The notes under the pieces: generated by a model
The model's database searches: none
What the model was told of the DNA's origin: nothing
The model's input: the letters and a program-made list of their open reading frames with translations, nothing else
From: Bacillota bacterium
GTDB taxonomy: Bacteria; Bacillota; Clostridia; Lachnospirales; Lachnospiraceae
Length of the DNA: 8,388 bases
Direction: 5' to 3'
NCBI GenBank assembly: GCA_023387635.1
Contig: JAEWHU010000140.1
Span: 1-8,388, forward strand
Shown: in pieces, positions 6,980 through 8,388 of the stretch
How positions within the stretch are numbered: position 1 is the stretch's first letter
How the letters are laid out: each line of letters begins with the position of its first letter
Translations under genes and position numbers: made by a program

Positions 6980-6991
6980 TTTGCAAACGTT
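6980..6991 (+). promoter_or_regulatory. LacI-family operator O2, in the operon leader
   Basis: The 12-base TTTGCAAACGTT reads on the plus strand here and, in identical form, on the minus strand at 7184-7195. The central CG dyad is the hallmark of LacI/CcpA/PurR-type sites. It lies about 92 nt downstream of the likely transcription start, in the untranslated leader, where a bound repressor would block elongation or close a loop with O1. Confidence 0.6.
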
Positions 6992-7086
6992 ATTAAATTG
7001 CTTTTCACCTTGGTTTTAATAGTCATATTGCAATTATAATCCCCCGTATTATTTAGCAATTATGTAACACTGTTTTTAACAATTTC

Positions 7087-7115
7087 AGTATATCATTGGA
7101 ATTAATTAAAGTCAA
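7087..7115 (-). promoter_or_regulatory. Sigma-A promoter of the pectin operon
   Basis: On the minus strand TTGACT (7115-7110) and TATACT (7092-7087) are separated by exactly 17 nt, each one base from consensus. The start of transcription would fall near 7080, leaving a leader of about 144 nt before the binding-protein ATG. A weaker candidate, TTGTTT (7164-7159) with TAAATA (7141-7136), also 17 nt apart, lies upstream. Confidence 0.75.
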
Positions 7116-7181
7116 CTTACTATATTACACATTTTTATTTAGTATTTTTGTGCATATTAAACAATTTTATATCATACGACA

Positions 7182-7195
7182 CAAACGTTTGCAAA
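7182..7195 (-). promoter_or_regulatory. LacI-family operator O1, upstream of the promoter
   Basis: Contains the 10-bp perfect palindrome CAAACGTTTG (7182-7191), extended to GCAAA on one side, centred about 106 bp upstream of the likely transcription start. Shares 12 identical bases with O2 in opposite orientation. The match to the catabolite-control (cre) consensus is partial, so a local pectin regulator of the LacI family (KdgR-like) is at least as likely as CcpA. No regulator gene is in the window. Confidence 0.6.
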
Positions 7196-7279
7196 TTAGA
7201 GTTATATATTTATAATACATATTGATATCTTATATATTTTCTCCCCCTTCTTTTCTTTTATAAATACATAAATATAGCA

Positions 7280-7295
7280 ATGTAAGTTCTTACAT
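7280..7295. promoter_or_regulatory. 16-bp palindrome ATGTAAG-tt-CTTACAT, role unknown
   Basis: Two 7-base arms are exact reverse complements with a 2-base spacer, located between the kdgK terminator and operator O1. The size fits a dimeric regulator site, but in A+T-rich DNA this may be chance. No regulator family is assigned. Confidence 0.3.
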
Positions 7296-7320
7296 GCAAG
7301 CATAAAGTTATCTTGAGCAC

Positions 7321-7355
7321 AAAAAAAGATGGATATGATTAATATCCATCTTTTT
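7321..7355 (-). terminator. Rho-independent terminator of kdgK
   Basis: On the minus strand a 14-bp perfect stem (7355-7342 with 7336-7323), loop of 5, is followed by a 7-base U-run (7327-7321). It begins 24 nt after the kdgK stop codon. Because the other arm ends in T's on the plus strand, weak bidirectional activity is possible. It separates kdgK from the operon, which therefore needs its own promoter. Confidence 0.9.
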
Positions 7356-7379
7356 AATATAATAATTTATATATTTAAA

Positions 7380-8388
7380 TTATCTTTGTACACGACCAGA
7401 AGCGTCACCACCAACTAATGTATCGACATCAGCGCGAGAAACTAAATTGAAATCTCCAGGTATTGTATGTTTTAGTGCAGAAGCTGCAACACCAAATTCT
7501 AAAGCTTCTTTCATGTCTTTTTTATCTAATAATCCACAGATAACACCTGCAGCAAAAGAGTCACCACCACCAACACGGTCAACGATTCTTACATCGTATT
7601 TTCTTGAATGGTAGAATTCTTTACCATCATAAATACAAGCAGACCAACCATTGTCAGATGCAGAATAACTTTCTCTTAAAGAACTTATTACATATTTGAA
7701 ACCGAATTTATCAACCATTTGCTTGAAGATATCTTTGTAACCATCTAATTCTAATTCACCTGTTGTTACGTCTGTTCCAGTTGGTTTAAAGCCTAATACT
7801 TTTTCAGCATCTTCTTCATTACCGATACAAACATCAACATATTGCATTAAGTTAGTCATTACTTTTTGTGCTTTTTCAGAAGACCATAATTTCTTACGGA
7901 AGTTTAAGTCAACAGATACAGTAAGACCTTTTGCTTTTGCTGCTTTAAGTGCTAATTCAGTTAATACTGCTGCTTCATCACTTACTGCTGGAGTAATTCC
8001 AGTAAAGTGGAACCAGTCAGCACCTTCAAAAATTGCATCAAAATCAAAATCTTCTGCAGTAGCTGTAGCGATTGAAGAATGTGCACGGTCATATACTACA
8101 GCAGATGCTCTCATAGAAGCACCTGTTTCTAAATAGTAGATACCAAGTCTTTCTCCACCTTTAGCAACAAAATCAGTATTTACATTATGTTTTCTAAGTG
8201 CTGCTATTGCGCATTCACCAATTGGGTTATTAGGCACTTTAGATACAAAGTAAGCTTCATGTCCATAGTTAGCAAGGGAAACTGCTACGTTAGCTTCTCC
8301 ACCGCCATAATTAACATCAAAACTGTCTGCTTGAATGAATTTTTCGAATCCAGGTGTAGATAATCTTAACATTATCTCACCCATAGTA
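7380..8388 (-). CDS. kdgK: 2-keto-3-deoxygluconate kinase (PfkB family), N-terminus cut by window edge
   Basis: Phosphorylates 2-keto-3-deoxygluconate to KDPG with ATP in the cytoplasm, a late step of pectin breakdown shared by the galacturonate and unsaturated-uronate branches (EC 2.7.1.45). Numbering from the first visible Met (8384), the substrate-side GGGEANVAVSLA is at 27-38, SVDLNFRK lies mid-protein and the ATP-site signature VGGGDSFAAG is at 271-280, with Asp275 as the catalytic base. The frame stays open upstream to the window edge, and family members usually carry several residues before GEIMLRL (for example ...T/F-MGEIMLRL), so the Met at 8384 is probably internal and the true start lies just outside. 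It ends with its own terminator. Other PfkB sugar kinases are possible, but the MGEIMLRLSTPG start and pectin neighbours favour KdgK. Confidence 0.88.
   Translation of the reverse strand, partial: TMGEIMLRLSTPGFEKFIQADSFDVNYGGGEANVAVSLANYGHEAYFVSKVPNNPIGECAIAALRKHNVNTDFVAKGGERLGIYYLETGASMRASAVVYDRAHSSIATATAEDFDFDAIFEGADWFHFTGITPAVSDEAAVLTELALKAAKAKGLTVSVDLNFRKKLWSSEKAQKVMTNLMQYVDVCIGNEEDAEKVLGFKPTGTDVTTGELELDGYKDIFKQMVDKFGFKYVISSLRESYSASDNGWSACIYDGKEFYHSRKYDVRIVDRVGGGDSFAAGVICGLLDKKDMKEALEFGVAASALKHTIPGDFNLVSRADVDTLVGGDASGRVQR

Larger units (their letters stand above)
6937..7379. other. 443-bp control region between kdgK and the pectin operon
   Basis: A very A+T-rich stretch without a supported gene. 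It holds the kdgK terminator, a 16-bp palindrome, two related LacI-type operators and the operon promoter, each listed separately. Positions 7241-7260 form an all-purine run on the minus strand apart from the outermost base, containing AAGGGGGAG, which looks like a ribosome binding site but has no start codon at a usable distance. The rest, mainly 7196-7240, shows only A+T-rich sequence. Confidence 0.6.

Noticed and set aside
6584..7039. Plus-strand open frame of 151 codons opposite the binding-protein gene
   Set aside because: It is antisense to a well-supported gene, has no ribosome binding site noted, and its product resembles no family I know. It is a shadow of the opposite frame.
6937..7059. 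N-terminal extension of the binding protein from TTG at 7059
   Set aside because: It would put 41 residues before a clear lipoprotein signal peptide, and it crosses an operator. ATG 6936 has a strong AAGGAG site at the right distance.
7181..7240. Small peptide frame of 17 codons on the minus strand in the control region
   Set aside because: The ATG is too far from the purine-rich AAGGGGGAG tract, and the product is short, without features, in A+T-rich DNA.

Overview
All genes in this window lie on the minus strand, so transcription runs from high to low coordinates. The low G+C content, strong AGGAGG-type ribosome binding sites, a lipoprotein signal on the solute-binding protein and the gene families point to a Gram-positive Clostridia-type bacterium. 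A plant-fibre-degrading member of the Lachnospiraceae is most likely (inference; the genus cannot be fixed from sequence alone).

The window is a pectin-use locus. In transcription order it holds a 2-keto-3-deoxygluconate kinase (7380-8388, its first codons lost at the window edge) with its own rho-independent terminator. A 443-bp control region follows, with a near-consensus sigma-A promoter flanked by two LacI-type operators. Then comes an operon: a sugar-binding lipoprotein, a GH105 unsaturated uronyl hydrolase, two CUT1 ABC permeases and a GH28 polygalacturonase. After a 311-bp gap filled by a two-copy structured repeat comes the first part of a sugar-phosphate isomerase/epimerase-like TIM-barrel gene, cut by the left edge.

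The likely flow is as follows. Extracellular enzymes outside the window cut pectin. The lipoprotein and the two permeases import oligogalacturonides or rhamnogalacturonan fragments, powered by an ATPase encoded elsewhere. The two signal-less hydrolases, GH105 and GH28, trim them in the cytoplasm to unsaturated and saturated uronic acids. These are converted to 2-keto-3-deoxygluconate by enzymes not seen here, and KdgK phosphorylates that product. The set resembles the Bacillus yesO-P-Q-R rhamnogalacturonan import genes, but GH105 sits between the binding protein and the permeases, and an intracellular GH28 is added at the end.

The least explained part is 571-826: two tandem copies of a repeat. 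The second copy can fold into an outer stem, two hairpins and a conserved 20-nt unpaired segment. Nothing here amounts to a clearly new multi-gene system. The repeat element, the paired operators and the unassigned TIM-barrel gene are the best leads.
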